A stretch of DNA of 64,000 nucleotides from Rhizobium sophorae (GCF_013087515.1 NZ_JABFCN010000045.1:186001-250000); one strand, 5' to 3'. Numbered from the stretch's first letter, positions 1 through 8,929 are shown. Numbers and translations are program-made. Notes: generated from the letters alone by a model not told the origin.

Positions 1-66
1 GTTTCCCCAAACAACGAAAGCGCCTGCGCGAAGCAGTCAGGAAAGCCGAGACATTTCCCCTTGCCA

Positions 67-89
67 ATCTCCCCCCTTGTGGGGGAGAT
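67..89. repeat. CTTGT-loop hairpin repeat (copy 1)
   Basis: A perfect 9-bp stem (ATCTCCCCC / GGGGGAGAT) closes a CTTGT pentaloop. The same pentaloop on different stems recurs at 16160-16188, 16248-16276 and 60779-60850, so this is one member of a dispersed repeat family. It lies in the gene-free stretch 1-181 downstream of the first gene; nothing else is recognisable there. Confidence 0.7.
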
Positions 90-181
90 GTCCGGCAGGA
101 CAGAGGGGGATTCCAAGCCCGCCCTACGCTGCGCACTGCTAAGCGACTGCCGGATGAGAGGCAGATGAGTGGCGACGCCTT

Positions 182-373
182 TTATTCTCCCTCGCGCTTC
201 AACCGGTATTCTCCCGTCGCCGGGTCCTTGATCAGCGTGCCGATTGCGCCGGTCTGGCGCTCCTTTTCAGCGCGCCGCGACTTTTCGGCGAGCTTGCGGG
301 CATCGGAGACGAAGCGGCGGTAGAGCCACCAGGCTGAGAAAACCAGGACCAGGATCGTAATAAGCTGTGCCAT
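182..373 (-). CDS. Small single-pass membrane protein, function unknown
   Basis: This 63-residue protein starts with one hydrophobic segment (about residues 3-20, with a WW pair). A strongly charged Lys/Arg/Glu helix follows (about 24-42), then a short polar tail (GTLIKDPATGEYRL). The pattern suggests an N-terminal anchor with a cytoplasmic basic helix. It starts 18 bp after the stop of the upstream SppA-like peptidase on the same strand, so the two are probably cotranscribed. I do not recognise the family; a role beside the peptidase is only inferred from position. Confidence 0.75.
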   Translation of the reverse strand: MAQLITILVLVFSAWWLYRRFVSDARKLAEKSRRAEKERQTGAIGTLIKDPATGEYRLKREGE

Positions 374-391
374 GCCCCTCTCTTGCTCCTC

Positions 392-1252
392 TCAAAGTCC
401 GAAACGGCTCCACAATGCTCTCTCTTCCGCCGCTTCGACAAGCCCCGTCGCGAGGCCGGATACAGCACCTTCGAGCGAGACTGGCGATACGCCTGGAATC
501 CGGCGGCCGAACAGGCCGCGGCCGGCGGTGACGAGCTCCAGCTTGGTCTTCTGGCCGTAGCGCCTCTTCAATTCCTGGCGCATGTCGCCGAGGCCATCGA
601 TCAGGCCGAGTTCGAGGCCGCGTGTGCCGCTCCAGAACAGGCCGGAAAACACCGTCGCATCGTCCGTCAGCTTGCCGGCACGGCGCTCGCGCACCATGGA
701 GATGAAGACCTGGTGAATTTCGAGCTGCAGGCTCTTCAGATACTCGATGTCCTTTTCCTTTTCCGGCTGGAAAGGATCGAGGATCACCTTGTTTTCGCCC
801 GCCGTATAGACGCGGCGCTCGACGCCGATCTTCTTCAAGAGCTCGGGAAAGCCGAAACCGCCGGAGACGACGCCGATCGAGCCGACGATGGAGGTGGCGT
901 CGGCGATGATCTCGTCGCCGGCAAGCGCGATCATGTAACCGCCCGAGGCGGCGACATCCTCGACGAAGACCAGAACCTTCTTCTGCTTCTCGCGGGCGAG
1001 CTCGCGAATGCGGGTGAAGATCAAGCGCGACTGCACGGGTGAGCCGCCCGGCGAATTGATCGAGATGGCGACCGCCGGTGTGTCCTTCATGGCGAAGGCC
1101 TTTTCCAGAACCGGAGAGACATTGGCGAGGTTGAGGGTCGGCCGGAACTGGCCACCGCCGCTGATGATCGCCCCCTGCAGGCGAACGACCGGAATGGTGA
1201 TGCCGTCCTTGCGGAACCGTTTCGGCATCAGTTTTCTCAAGAATCCGGCCAT
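392..1252 (-). CDS. sppA: S49 family signal peptide peptidase (SppA-like)
   Basis: A 286-residue, single-domain member of the S49 (ClpP/crotonase-fold) serine peptidases, which degrade cleaved signal peptides in or near the inner membrane. Visible motifs are INSPGGS (66-71 region), VAASGGY with the likely nucleophile Ser103, GSIGV (124-128), and TAGENK with the likely general-base Lys155. The 52-residue Ser-Lys spacing equals that of Bacillus SppA (Ser147/Lys199, family knowledge). Unlike the long E. coli form it has one catalytic domain and no clear N-terminal membrane span. It heads a two-gene unit with the small membrane protein downstream. Confidence 0.88.
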   Translation of the reverse strand: MAGFLRKLMPKRFRKDGITIPVVRLQGAIISGGGQFRPTLNLANVSPVLEKAFAMKDTPAVAISINSPGGSPVQSRLIFTRIRELAREKQKKVLVFVEDVAASGGYMIALAGDEIIADATSIVGSIGVVSGGFGFPELLKKIGVERRVYTAGENKVILDPFQPEKEKDIEYLKSLQLEIHQVFISMVRERRAGKLTDDATVFSGLFWSGTRGLELGLIDGLGDMRQELKRRYGQKTKLELVTAGRGLFGRRIPGVSPVSLEGAVSGLATGLVEAAEERALWSRFGL

Positions 1253-1358
1253 TTCCCATCCTTCGCTTCAGGTCGTTCGATCGTCACCCATGTATGCGCT
1301 GGAACGACAAACGCAATGGCTGCGTTCCTGAAAACATTGGGTTTGAATTTGTTGTTGC

Positions 1359-1379
1359 GAATGACTTGCATTGTCATTC
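1359..1379. promoter_or_regulatory. Mur/Fur-like operator upstream of mntH
   Basis: A 21-bp interrupted palindrome: arm GAATGAC (1359-1365), 7-bp spacer TTGCATT, arm GTCATTC (1373-1379). It lies 45 bp before the mntH start. In rhizobia mntH is repressed by the Fur homologue Mur when manganese is plentiful (family knowledge). The position and symmetry fit such a site; the assignment to Mur is inferred. Confidence 0.6.
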
Positions 1380-1423
1380 TAACTCGTCATAGTGCGATGC
1401 ACGGTAAAACAGGTGGAATTCGT

Positions 1424-2764
1424 ATGGACGTTCTCAATCCGAAGACAAAGAGCGGCTGGCGGCACGAACGCGGAGAAGCGTCGCTGTCGGATGTCTACCG
1501 CACCGTCGGAACCGGGCGTCACAGCTCGATGTGGCGAAGGGCGGCAGCCTTCGCCGGGCCGGGCTACATGGTCGCCGTCGGTTACATGGACCCCGGCAAC
1601 TGGGCGACCTCGCTCGCCGGCGGCTCGAAATTCGGCTATGCGCTGCTCACCGTCGCGCTGCTTTCCAACCTGATGGCGATCGTGCTGCAATCGCTCTGCG
1701 CGCGCCTGGCGATCGCCTCCGGCCGCGATCTCGCGCAGGCCTGCCGCGACGCCTTTCCGAAATATGTCTCGGTGCCGCTCTGGGCCTTTGCCGAGATCGC
1801 CATCATCGCCACCGACATCGCCGAGGTGATCGGCACGGCGATCGGCCTCAACCTGCTGATGGGGATTCCGCTCGAACTCGGCGTGCTGATCACCGCGCTC
1901 GACGTCTTCGTGATCCTCTTCCTCCAGAAGCTCGGTTTCCGCTGGGTGGAAGCCTTCATCATCGCGCTGCTCGGCGTCATCGCGGTCTGCTTCGGCGTGC
2001 AGATCCTGCTGGCCGACCCGCAATGGGGCTCCGTCCTCACCGGCTTCTTCCCGACGACCGAGATCGTCACCAATCCGGAGATGCTCTATCTGGCGCTCGG
2101 CATTCTCGGCGCGACCGTCATGCCGCACAATCTCTACCTCCACTCCGGCATCGTGCAGACGCGGGCCTATGGCCATACCGTTCCCGAAAAGAGGGAGGCG
2201 CTGACCTTTGCGACGATCGACTCGACGGTCGCGCTCTGTTTCGCGCTGCTGATCAACGCCTCAATCCTGATCCTGGCGGCCGCTGCCTTCAATGCCAACG
2301 GCAAGACCGATGTCGTCGAACTCGGCGATGCCTATTCGCTGCTGTCGCCGCTGCTCGGCCTCGCCATCGCGCCGACGCTGTTCGGCATCGCGCTTCTCTG
2401 CTGCGGCCTCAACTCGACTGTGACGGCGACGCTTGCCGGCCAGATCGTCATGGAAGGCTTCCTCAAGATCCGGCTGAAGCCGTGGGTGCGCCGCCTGATT
2501 ACCCGCGCCATCGCCATCGTGCCGGCAGCGATCGTCACCATCTGGTATGGCGACCAGGGCACGGCGGAGCTGTTGATCCTGACCCAGGTGGTGCTCAGCC
2601 TGCAGCTTTCCTTCGCCGTCTTCCCGCTGGTAATGTTTACCGCCGACAAGGCCAAGATGGGCGAACTCGTGGCGCCGCGCTGGCTGAGCGGCATCGCCTA
2701 TCTGATCGCGATCGTGATTGCCGGGCTGAACGTCAAGCTGCTCCTCGACTTCGTCACCGGCTGA
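1424..2764 (+). CDS. mntH: Nramp family manganese(II)/H+ symporter MntH
   Basis: A 446-residue polytopic inner-membrane protein of the Nramp family that imports Mn(II) with protons. The TM1 metal-binding motif DPGN is at residues 56-59, and the TM6 motif MPHN is followed by LYLHSG. Many hydrophobic helices fill the rest, and the protein ends in a membrane segment, as is normal for the family. The ATG at 1424 was chosen because AGGTGGA lies just upstream; earlier in-frame starts would place coding sequence across the operator palindrome at 1359-1379. The gene stands alone and is followed at once by a palindromic repeat (2766-2807) that may serve as its terminator. Confidence 0.93.
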   Translation: MDVLNPKTKSGWRHERGEASLSDVYRTVGTGRHSSMWRRAAAFAGPGYMVAVGYMDPGNWATSLAGGSKFGYALLTVALLSNLMAIVLQSLCARLAIASGRDLAQACRDAFPKYVSVPLWAFAEIAIIATDIAEVIGTAIGLNLLMGIPLELGVLITALDVFVILFLQKLGFRWVEAFIIALLGVIAVCFGVQILLADPQWGSVLTGFFPTTEIVTNPEMLYLALGILGATVMPHNLYLHSGIVQTRAYGHTVPEKREALTFATIDSTVALCFALLINASILILAAAAFNANGKTDVVELGDAYSLLSPLLGLAIAPTLFGIALLCCGLNSTVTATLAGQIVMEGFLKIRLKPWVRRLITRAIAIVPAAIVTIWYGDQGTAELLILTQVVLSLQLSFAVFPLVMFTADKAKMGELVAPRWLSGIAYLIAIVIAGLNVKLLLDFVTG

Positions 2765-2765
2765 G

Positions 2766-2807
2766 GCAATTCCGGAAAAAATGGGAAGCAGTTTTTCCCG
2801 GAATTGC
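2766..2807. repeat. Palindromic intergenic repeat, GCAATTCC-arm type (B1)
   Basis: Outer arms GCAATTCCGG / CCGGAATTGC (10 bp, perfect) continue after one mismatch into an A5/T5 stem, with loop TGGGAAGCAG. It starts 2 bp after the mntH stop. The arms match those at 10758-10801 and, in part, 38288-38355 and 37183-37211. It may terminate mntH transcription, although no T-run follows on the plus strand. Confidence 0.75.
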
Positions 2808-2824
2808 GTGGGAACGAAACCGGT

Positions 2825-3595
2825 CTAAAGCCTGGCATAGGCCGCCCGGCCATTGTTGAAATCATCGACGAGAGGGGAGAACTTGTGGCTCCCCTCTTCG
2901 TGCATGATGAGGGCCGCACGCAGCGACAGCCGCGCCCGCGATCCCTTGATACCAGTCACCAGGATACGCACGGCATTTTCGCCGGGACGCGGATGGATGG
3001 CGGTGATCTCGATGCCGCCGAAGCGGCGGCCGCAGGCAGTGATGATCTCGGCAATCGACTGGGGCCTGGCAATCAGCGACAATTGCCCGCCTGGGATCAT
3101 GATGGCGCCGGCCGTGCGGATCCAGCTTTCGAACAGGCAGTCGGTCATCGCATGAGCTTCGGCCTTCAGCGCATCCGGCGTGCGCCGGTCGCCGGCGTCG
3201 TTGAAGGGCGGGTTCATGATGACGTGGTGGAAGCTCTCATCGGTGAGCCCCGCATCGTTGCGCGCCTTGGCGGTTAGCGTCACATCGGCCTCGACGACGC
3301 TGACTCGCCCCGCGATGTGGGCATTGTCAGGCAGCAAGATGCTGCGTCGGGCATAATCGGCCATCTCGGCCGAGCGCTCGAAAAGCACCACTTCCGCATC
3401 GGCAAGGCGCGAGGCGACGGCAAGGCCAGCAGCACCGGCGCCGGCACCGAGATCGGCGACCCTGACCTTTCGATCGTCGGCGACCAAAGCCGCAAGCAGC
3501 ATCGCATCCATGCCGGAGCGATGGCCCCTGCCCTTCGGCTGCACCACATGGAAGCCGCCGCGATGAAAGGCATCGACAGTGTCAGTGGCGTTCAT
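2825..3595 (-). CDS. SAM-dependent methyltransferase, TrmN6-like
   Basis: A 256-residue class I methyltransferase of the small-domain/TrmN6 group, which N6-methylates A37 of tRNA1(Val) in E. coli. SAM-binding motif I (DLGAGAGAAG) is at residues 48-57, and the catalytic NPPF motif, typical of amino-group adenine methylation, at 128-131. The early GRGHRSGMDA stretch also fits this group. It is followed 6 bp after its upstream neighbour, the DUF2007 protein, on the same strand. The exact tRNA substrate in rhizobia is inferred from the family. Confidence 0.82.
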   Translation of the reverse strand: MNATDTVDAFHRGGFHVVQPKGRGHRSGMDAMLLAALVADDRKVRVADLGAGAGAAGLAVASRLADAEVVLFERSAEMADYARRSILLPDNAHIAGRVSVVEADVTLTAKARNDAGLTDESFHHVIMNPPFNDAGDRRTPDALKAEAHAMTDCLFESWIRTAGAIMIPGGQLSLIARPQSIAEIITACGRRFGGIEITAIHPRPGENAVRILVTGIKGSRARLSLRAALIMHEEGSHKFSPLVDDFNNGRAAYARL

Positions 3596-3601
3596 CGGAA
3601 C

Positions 3602-3829
3602 TCACTTCCGCTCCCGCAGCTCGCCGCCGAGACCGGCATCGATGAGGATGCGACGCGCCTGATCGGCCATCTCCTCATCCACCAGCAGTCGGCGCGACAG
3701 CATGTCGAGTGAGCCTTCCAGCACGCTCATGCCCTGATCGGCGATGAAGCAGTGAATTCCGGCATCCTTCATCAAACTCTCGGCATAAGAGAGCAGAACG
3801 GGGTCGTTGGCGCGGATGAGCTCATGCAT
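3602..3829 (-). CDS. DUF2007 family small protein
   Basis: A 75-residue acidic cytoplasmic protein beginning MHELIRANDPVLLSYAES. Its pattern (position along a protein chain, short hydrophobic strands, a GMSVLEGS turn and RRLLVDEEMADQARRIL helix) matches the DUF2007 putative signal-transducing family. It is the first gene of a two-gene unit with the methyltransferase and lies divergent from the polyprenyl synthase. Its biochemical role is not known. Confidence 0.8.
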   Translation of the reverse strand: MHELIRANDPVLLSYAESLMKDAGIHCFIADQGMSVLEGSLDMLSRRLLVDEEMADQARRILIDAGLGGELRERK

Positions 3830-3936
3830 TGCCGTCGTTTTCCTTCCAATTTCGCCCAGCGCGACAATTCACCCCTTGCCGCGTCCATCGCCCCTTTCTA
3901 TTGTCAGGTACAATGAATGAATAGGAGTCCGGGTCG

Positions 3937-4953
3937 TTGGGCGTGGTCATACCGCTTGAAGAAAGCAAAAACAAACTGGCATCCATAAAACCGTTGGTCG
4001 ATCTCACCAGGGTGGATATGGAGCGAGTAAACCAGCTCATTCTGTCTAAGGCCGGCTCCGATGTGCAGATGATCCCCGAAGTGGCGAACCATCTGATCTC
4101 GTCCGGCGGCAAGCGGCTGCGGCCGATGCTGACGCTGGCCGCCGCTTCGCTGTTCGACTACAGGGGCGAAAACCACGTCAAGCTCGCCACATCGGTCGAG
4201 TTCATGCACACAGCAACACTGCTGCATGACGACGTCGTCGACGAAAGCGATCTGCGCCGCGGCAAATCGACGGCGCGGATGATCTGGGGCAACCAGGCAA
4301 GCGTGCTGGTCGGCGACTTCCTGCTCGGCCAGGCCTTCCGCATGATGGTCGATGTCGGCTCGCTCGATGCGCTCGACGTCTTGTCTTCCGCCGCCTGCGT
4401 GATCGCCGAGGGCGAGGTGCTGCAGCTTTCCGTCGCCAAGAACATGGAGACGACGGAGGACGATTATCTCTCGGTCATCCGCGCCAAGACGGCGGCTCTC
4501 TTTGCCGCCGCCGCCGAAGTCGGGCCGATCGTCGCCGAGGCCGGCCGGTCCGGCCGCAATGCCCTGAAATCCTACGGCATGAATCTCGGGCTCGCTTTCC
4601 AGCTGGTCGACGATGCGCTCGACTATGGCGGCAAGGCGGCCGATCTCGGCAAGAATGTCGGCGACGATTTCCGCGAGGGCAAGATCACCCTGCCGGTCAT
4701 TCTCGCCTATCGTCGCGGCACCGCGGATGAGCGCGCCTTCTGGCGCGATGCAATCGAGGCCGGCAACAGCACCGACGCCAACCTCGAAAAAGCGCTGGGA
4801 CTGATCACCAAATACGGTACGCTCAGCGACACGATCGGCCGCGCGATCCATTACGGCACGATCGCGCGGGATGCGCTTGCGCCACTTCCCGATACGGTCT
4901 GGAAATCCGCCCTGATGGAAGTGATCGACTTCTGCATCGAGCGCGTCAATTGA
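3937..4953 (+). CDS. ispB: Long-chain polyprenyl diphosphate synthase (octa-/decaprenyl)
   Basis: A 338-residue trans-prenyltransferase that extends farnesyl diphosphate with isopentenyl diphosphate to make the ubiquinone side chain. The first Asp-rich motif DDVVD is at 98-102 and the second DDALD at 225-229. GGKRLRP, the diphosphate-binding stretch, is at 57-63. The residue five before the first motif is a small Ala (93), as in long-chain enzymes; rhizobia normally make ubiquinone-10, so decaprenyl is likely (inferred). The start is probably TTG at 3937, with AGGAG at 3923-3927; GTG at 3943 is an alternative. Confidence 0.9.
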   Translation: MGVVIPLEESKNKLASIKPLVDLTRVDMERVNQLILSKAGSDVQMIPEVANHLISSGGKRLRPMLTLAAASLFDYRGENHVKLATSVEFMHTATLLHDDVVDESDLRRGKSTARMIWGNQASVLVGDFLLGQAFRMMVDVGSLDALDVLSSAACVIAEGEVLQLSVAKNMETTEDDYLSVIRAKTAALFAAAAEVGPIVAEAGRSGRNALKSYGMNLGLAFQLVDDALDYGGKAADLGKNVGDDFREGKITLPVILAYRRGTADERAFWRDAIEAGNSTDANLEKALGLITKYGTLSDTIGRAIHYGTIARDALAPLPDTVWKSALMEVIDFCIERVN

Positions 4954-5087
4954 TCAAACGTCCTTGATCGCCGGCTGATTTTCTTGCAGCGCCGCTTCAA
5001 AAAAGCCATCCTGTTATGAATCAGTGATCGCAACTGATTTTGCGACCGGCACCATTTGTCGGGACGCTGTCGAAGAAAGGTTTCCTA

Positions 5088-6920
5088 ATGCGGCAGAGAA
5101 TCGCCATCCGTCTTCTTACGAGCGCAGCGCTAGCCGCTGTCCTTACGCTCAGCGGTGTCGGCGGCGCGAACGCCGAGGATGCGGCCAAGACAGACGATGC
5201 CGGCACAGCCGTTCATTTCGATGCGGACAGCGTCACCACTTTCTCCGGCGCCTTCCTCGCCGCGCGCACGGCCGATGTTGATCACGACTATGAAACGGCG
5301 ATCGAACTCTACAAGAAGGCGCTGCAGATCGAGCCCGGCAATCCGGAGATTCGCCAGCGGCTGATGATCTCGCTGCTGCTCAATGGCGATATCAAGGACG
5401 GCGTCATATATGCCAATGACCTGAAGGGCGATCCTTCCGTCGAGCGCATCACCACGATCGTACGCGGCATGGATGCCGTGCGCCGCGGCGACTACAAGTC
5501 CGCCGAGGCCATTCTGAAATATAAGGGGCCAAACGATCTCGACCGGATGATGAACGACCTGCTGCTTGCCTGGGCCCGCGTCGGTGCCGGCCGCGGCAAG
5601 GAAGCGCTGACGATGGTCGAGAAGATGAAGGGGCCGGACTGGTTCCGCATCTTCCAGAATTACAATGCCGGGGCGATCGCCATCGCCATCGGCGACGTGA
5701 AATCCGCCCGAAAGCATCTGAACGATGCCGTGCTCGACAAGGAGGGCGGAGCGACCGCGCCCGACACCTTCATGCGCGCGATCATGGCGCTTGCCCGCCT
5801 TGAAGCAACACAAGGCAATAAGCAGAAGGCGCTCGACGCCGTTTCCGTCGGCGACAACCTGCTGCCGAACTATGCGCCGCTGAACGCGCTGCGCGACAGT
5901 ATCGAAAAGAACGAGAAGCAGGAACAGCAGGTCAAGACGGCCGAAGAAGGTGCCGCCGGCGTGCTCTTCTCGGTTGGCGGCGCACTGAACCGCGACGGCG
6001 CCGAGGATATCGTCTCGCTTTACCTGCAGACGGCCAATGCGCTCGATCCGAACAGCGCCGATACGCTGGTGCTGCTCGGCGGCATTGCCGAGAAGCAGAA
6101 CCAGATGGACCGCGCCATCGCGCTCTACAAGAAAGTGCCCGAGAATTCACCGATGCGGCGCATCTCCGAACTGCAGCTCGGCCTTGCCCTTGCCCAGGGC
6201 GGCAAGGTGGATGAGGCGCGCAAGCACCTGCAGGCGCTGATCGCCTCCGACCCGAAGGACATCCGCAGTTACCTCGCCTATGGCAGCGTGCTCTCCGACG
6301 CCAAGGACTACCAGGCGATGGCCACGAATTACGACAAGGCCGTCGAAGTGATCGGCCCCATCCCCGGCCGCGCCAACTGGAGCGTCTTCTTCCAGCGCGG
6401 CATCGCCTATGAGCGGCTGAAGAAGTGGGACCAGGCGGAACCGAACTTCCGCAAGGCCTTAGAGCTCAATCCCGACCAGCCGCAGGTGCTGAACTATCTC
6501 GGTTATTCCTGGATCGACATGAACCGGAACCTCGACGAAGGTCTCGGCATGATCAAGAAGGCCGTCGAGCTTCGCCCTGACGACGGCTACATCATCGATT
6601 CGCTCGGCTGGGCCTATTTCCGCCTCAACCGCTTCGACGATGCCGTCGACGAGCTGGAGCGGGCCGCACAAATCAAGGCCGGCGACGCGACGATCAACGA
6701 CCATCTCGGCGATGCCTACTGGCGCGTCGGGCGCAAGCTCGAAGCCGTCTATCAGTGGAACCGGGCGCTCGCCTCCGAGCCCGAAGCTGCCGAGATCCCG
6801 AAGATCAAGGACAAGGTCGCCAACGGCCTGCCTCCCGTCAGCGACGATGCCAAGGCGGCCGACAAGAAGCAGCCGGACCCGGCACCGGTCACCCCGCCGC
6901 CGGTCGACAAGAAATCCTGA
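5088..6920 (+). CDS. Exported tetratricopeptide-repeat protein
   Basis: A 610-residue protein with a clear signal peptide (residues about 1-29, ending in GANA) followed by many TPR helices spread from about residue 50 to 560. Recognisable repeats include YETAIELYKKALQIEPGNPE and QAEPNFRKALELNPDQPQ. The C-terminal 30 residues are Lys/Pro/Asp rich and probably disordered. Such alphaproteobacterial proteins are thought to be periplasmic scaffolds; no specific partner is shown here. The ATG at 5088 fits the signal peptide and has GAAAGG upstream. It is followed 12 bp later by ispE. Confidence 0.85.
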   Translation: MRQRIAIRLLTSAALAAVLTLSGVGGANAEDAAKTDDAGTAVHFDADSVTTFSGAFLAARTADVDHDYETAIELYKKALQIEPGNPEIRQRLMISLLLNGDIKDGVIYANDLKGDPSVERITTIVRGMDAVRRGDYKSAEAILKYKGPNDLDRMMNDLLLAWARVGAGRGKEALTMVEKMKGPDWFRIFQNYNAGAIAIAIGDVKSARKHLNDAVLDKEGGATAPDTFMRAIMALARLEATQGNKQKALDAVSVGDNLLPNYAPLNALRDSIEKNEKQEQQVKTAEEGAAGVLFSVGGALNRDGAEDIVSLYLQTANALDPNSADTLVLLGGIAEKQNQMDRAIALYKKVPENSPMRRISELQLGLALAQGGKVDEARKHLQALIASDPKDIRSYLAYGSVLSDAKDYQAMATNYDKAVEVIGPIPGRANWSVFFQRGIAYERLKKWDQAEPNFRKALELNPDQPQVLNYLGYSWIDMNRNLDEGLGMIKKAVELRPDDGYIIDSLGWAYFRLNRFDDAVDELERAAQIKAGDATINDHLGDAYWRVGRKLEAVYQWNRALASEPEAAEIPKIKDKVANGLPPVSDDAKAADKKQPDPAPVTPPPVDKKS

Positions 6921-6932
6921 CGGGCTGATAAT

Positions 6933-7829
6933 ATGCCTGAAGAGGGCCTGGCCGAGGCTTTCGGCGTCACCGAAGAGGCGCGCGCGAAGATCAACCTCGC
7001 CCTGCATGTGACGGGCCAGCGGGCGGATAGTTATCATCTGCTCGACATGCTGGTGACCTTCGCCGATTGCGGCGACCGGCTGGGCTTCCTGCCTTCGCAG
7101 GCCGACACGTTCACCCTGTCTGGCCGCTTCGGCGAAACGCTTGCCGACGATGGCGGCACCAACCTGGTGCTGCGGGCGCGCGATCTGCTGCGCGAAGCGG
7201 TCGGTCCCCTCGCCTTCCCTGTCCATATCCACCTGCAAAAGAACCTGCCGATCGCCTCCGGCATCGGCGGCGGCTCGGCCGATGCAGCGGCGACCCTGCG
7301 CGGCCTGATGCGGCTCTGGGGCATGAGCCTGCCGGTGGAAGCGCTTGCTACGCTCTCGCTGAAGCTCGGCGCCGATGTGCCGATGTGCCTGGAGAGCCGG
7401 CCGCTGATTGCCCGCGGCATCGGCGAACAGATCGAAGCTGTGCCGGAACTGCCGGCCTTTGCCATTGTGCTGGCCAATCCGCTGAAAGGCGTCTCGACGC
7501 CGGAAGTTTTCCGCCGGCTGCCCGCGAAGAACAATCCGCCTCTGAACCTGGCTTCAAATCTCGCTGGGACTGCCGACTGGCTCGCGGCGATCGGCATCGC
7601 CCGCAACGACCTGGAGCCGCCGGCGCGCGAACTCGTGCCCGAGATTTCGGCGATCTCGGCAATGCTGCAGGCCCGCGGCGCCCTGTTGACCCGCATGTCC
7701 GGCTCCGGCGCCACCTGTTTTGGCATCTTTACTACTATGGCCGCTGCGCAAGAGGCGGTGACAACTCTTCACGGCGAGCGGCCGGACTGGTATTTCCAGG
7801 CGACGGAAACGGTTTCGGGAGGCGCATGA
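6933..7829 (+). CDS. ispE: 4-diphosphocytidyl-2-C-methyl-D-erythritol kinase
   Basis: A 298-residue GHMP-family kinase that phosphorylates CDP-methylerythritol in the MEP isoprenoid pathway. Visible marks are ARAKINLALHVTGQRADSYH at the start, the ATP-binding glycine loop ASGIGGGSADAA near residue 110, and the C-terminal MSGSGATCFG motif. Its stop overlaps the start of moaB by 4 bp (ATGA), which suggests translational coupling. With the polyprenyl synthase 2 kb upstream it puts two isoprenoid steps close together. Confidence 0.95.
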   Translation: MPEEGLAEAFGVTEEARAKINLALHVTGQRADSYHLLDMLVTFADCGDRLGFLPSQADTFTLSGRFGETLADDGGTNLVLRARDLLREAVGPLAFPVHIHLQKNLPIASGIGGGSADAAATLRGLMRLWGMSLPVEALATLSLKLGADVPMCLESRPLIARGIGEQIEAVPELPAFAIVLANPLKGVSTPEVFRRLPAKNNPPLNLASNLAGTADWLAAIGIARNDLEPPARELVPEISAISAMLQARGALLTRMSGSGATCFGIFTTMAAAQEAVTTLHGERPDWYFQATETVSGGA

Positions 7830-8380
7830 TGGCAGGTCTGGACGAAAAGCGGCCCTTCATCGCGGTCGGCATTGCGGTTCTCACGATCTCGGATACACGC
7901 ACGCCGGAAACGGACAAGTCAGGCGACACGCTGGCGGCGCGGATCACGGAGGCGGGGCACAGGCTGGTCGACCGGGGGATCGTGCCCGATGATCGCGAAA
8001 AGATCGCCGCGCGGGTGAAGGCCTGGACTGAGAACCAAGACATAGACGTCGTCATCACCACAGGCGGCACCGGCTTTACCGGCCGCGATGTGACGCCAGA
8101 GGCGCTGGAGCCTTTGTTCGAAAAGCGGATGGACGGCTTTTCCGCCATCTTCCACCGCATCTCCTACGAGAAGATCGGCACGGCGACGATCCAATCGCGC
8201 GCCACGGCAGGTGTTGCCAACGCCACCTTCATCTTCGTGCTGCCGGGTTCGCCCGGCGCCTGCCGGGATGCCTGGGACGGCATTCTGAAAGGACAGCTCG
8301 ACTATCGCAGCGCGCCGTGCAATTTCGTCGAGATCATGCCGCGTCTGGACGAGCACCTGAAACGCGGCGCGACAAAATAG
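7826..8380 (+). CDS. moaB: Molybdenum cofactor biosynthesis protein B
   Basis: A 184-residue MoaB/MogA-type protein that handles molybdopterin, probably its adenylation. Motifs seen are LTISDTRTPETDKSGD near the N-terminus, ITTGGTGFTGRDVTPEAL in the middle, and LPGSPGACRDAWDGIL in the C-terminal third. Two ATG codons are adjacent (7826 and 7829); the first overlaps the ispE stop, the second is the alternative. Pairing with ispE seems a matter of gene order rather than shared pathway. Confidence 0.92.
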   Translation: MMAGLDEKRPFIAVGIAVLTISDTRTPETDKSGDTLAARITEAGHRLVDRGIVPDDREKIAARVKAWTENQDIDVVITTGGTGFTGRDVTPEALEPLFEKRMDGFSAIFHRISYEKIGTATIQSRATAGVANATFIFVLPGSPGACRDAWDGILKGQLDYRSAPCNFVEIMPRLDEHLKRGATK

Positions 8381-8402
8381 ACTGCCTGCAACAGCGGCAT
8401 TC

Positions 8403-8738
8403 TTATGTCGCAAGGCCCGGCAGGACGGGCATCGTGTCCCAGCTGTCACCCGACAGCAGGACGCAGCTTATGCCGTGAACATCCGTGACGATGAGGGTCC
8501 AGGTGCCGCTTTCGGCGGCATAGACCTCGAGAATGGCGTTCTGGTTGATCAGTCCGACTGCCGTGAGCTTTTCGGCGAAGGTCTTGTCCAGGAAATTGAC
8601 GATTTCGGGTCGGCCTGCGCAACTGCGCATCATCTGCGATGCTGCCGAATGCGGATGCGCGATCACCAATGTCGGCAATATGACGGCCATGAGGCCGTAG
8701 ATCATACTGCGTACGCCGTAGATCCTACCGCGTGTCAT
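8403..8738 (-). CDS. Small exported protein, function unknown
   Basis: A 111-residue protein with a hydrophobic N-terminus ending near AHPHSAASQ that looks like a signal peptide; a start at residue 12 (8705) is also possible. The mature part has two Cys (in SCAGRPE and ISCVLL) that could pair, followed by GTWTLIVTDVHG and SGDSWD. I recall similar short periplasmic proteins in rhizobia without known function. It is convergent with moaB and stands alone. Confidence 0.65.
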   Translation of the reverse strand: MTRGRIYGVRSMIYGLMAVILPTLVIAHPHSAASQMMRSCAGRPEIVNFLDKTFAEKLTAVGLINQNAILEVYAAESGTWTLIVTDVHGISCVLLSGDSWDTMPVLPGLAT

Positions 8739-8849
8739 GACGCACCTCCTTTCGCCGGGAACCCGGCAGAAGAGGAGATTTTTCGCTGACCTGTTCTGCC
8801 GTTCACCGGCATTTCATGGCCATTCCGTTGCGAAGCGCGGCGCTTCGAC

Positions 8850-8900
8850 GGCGCCATGTTTTGAATTATAGCGCGAAATCCTATTGGGCGCCATGTTTTG
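8850..8900. repeat. 14-bp direct repeat in intergenic DNA
   Basis: GGCGCCATGTTTTG occurs exactly twice, at 8850-8863 and 8887-8900, with a period of 37 bp. A near-palindrome CGAAGCG...CGCTTCG lies just to the left (about 8831-8847). The spot is between two minus-strand genes, upstream of the small exported protein, so a regulatory site or a repeat remnant is possible. Confidence 0.5.
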
Positions 8901-8929
8901 CGCGCGGCCCATCGAGAAGGTTGCGATGC

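Noticed and set aside
7067..7825. 5' extension of moaB over ispE
   Set aside because: The extension is an alternative frame of ispE; the moaB family start is at 7826.
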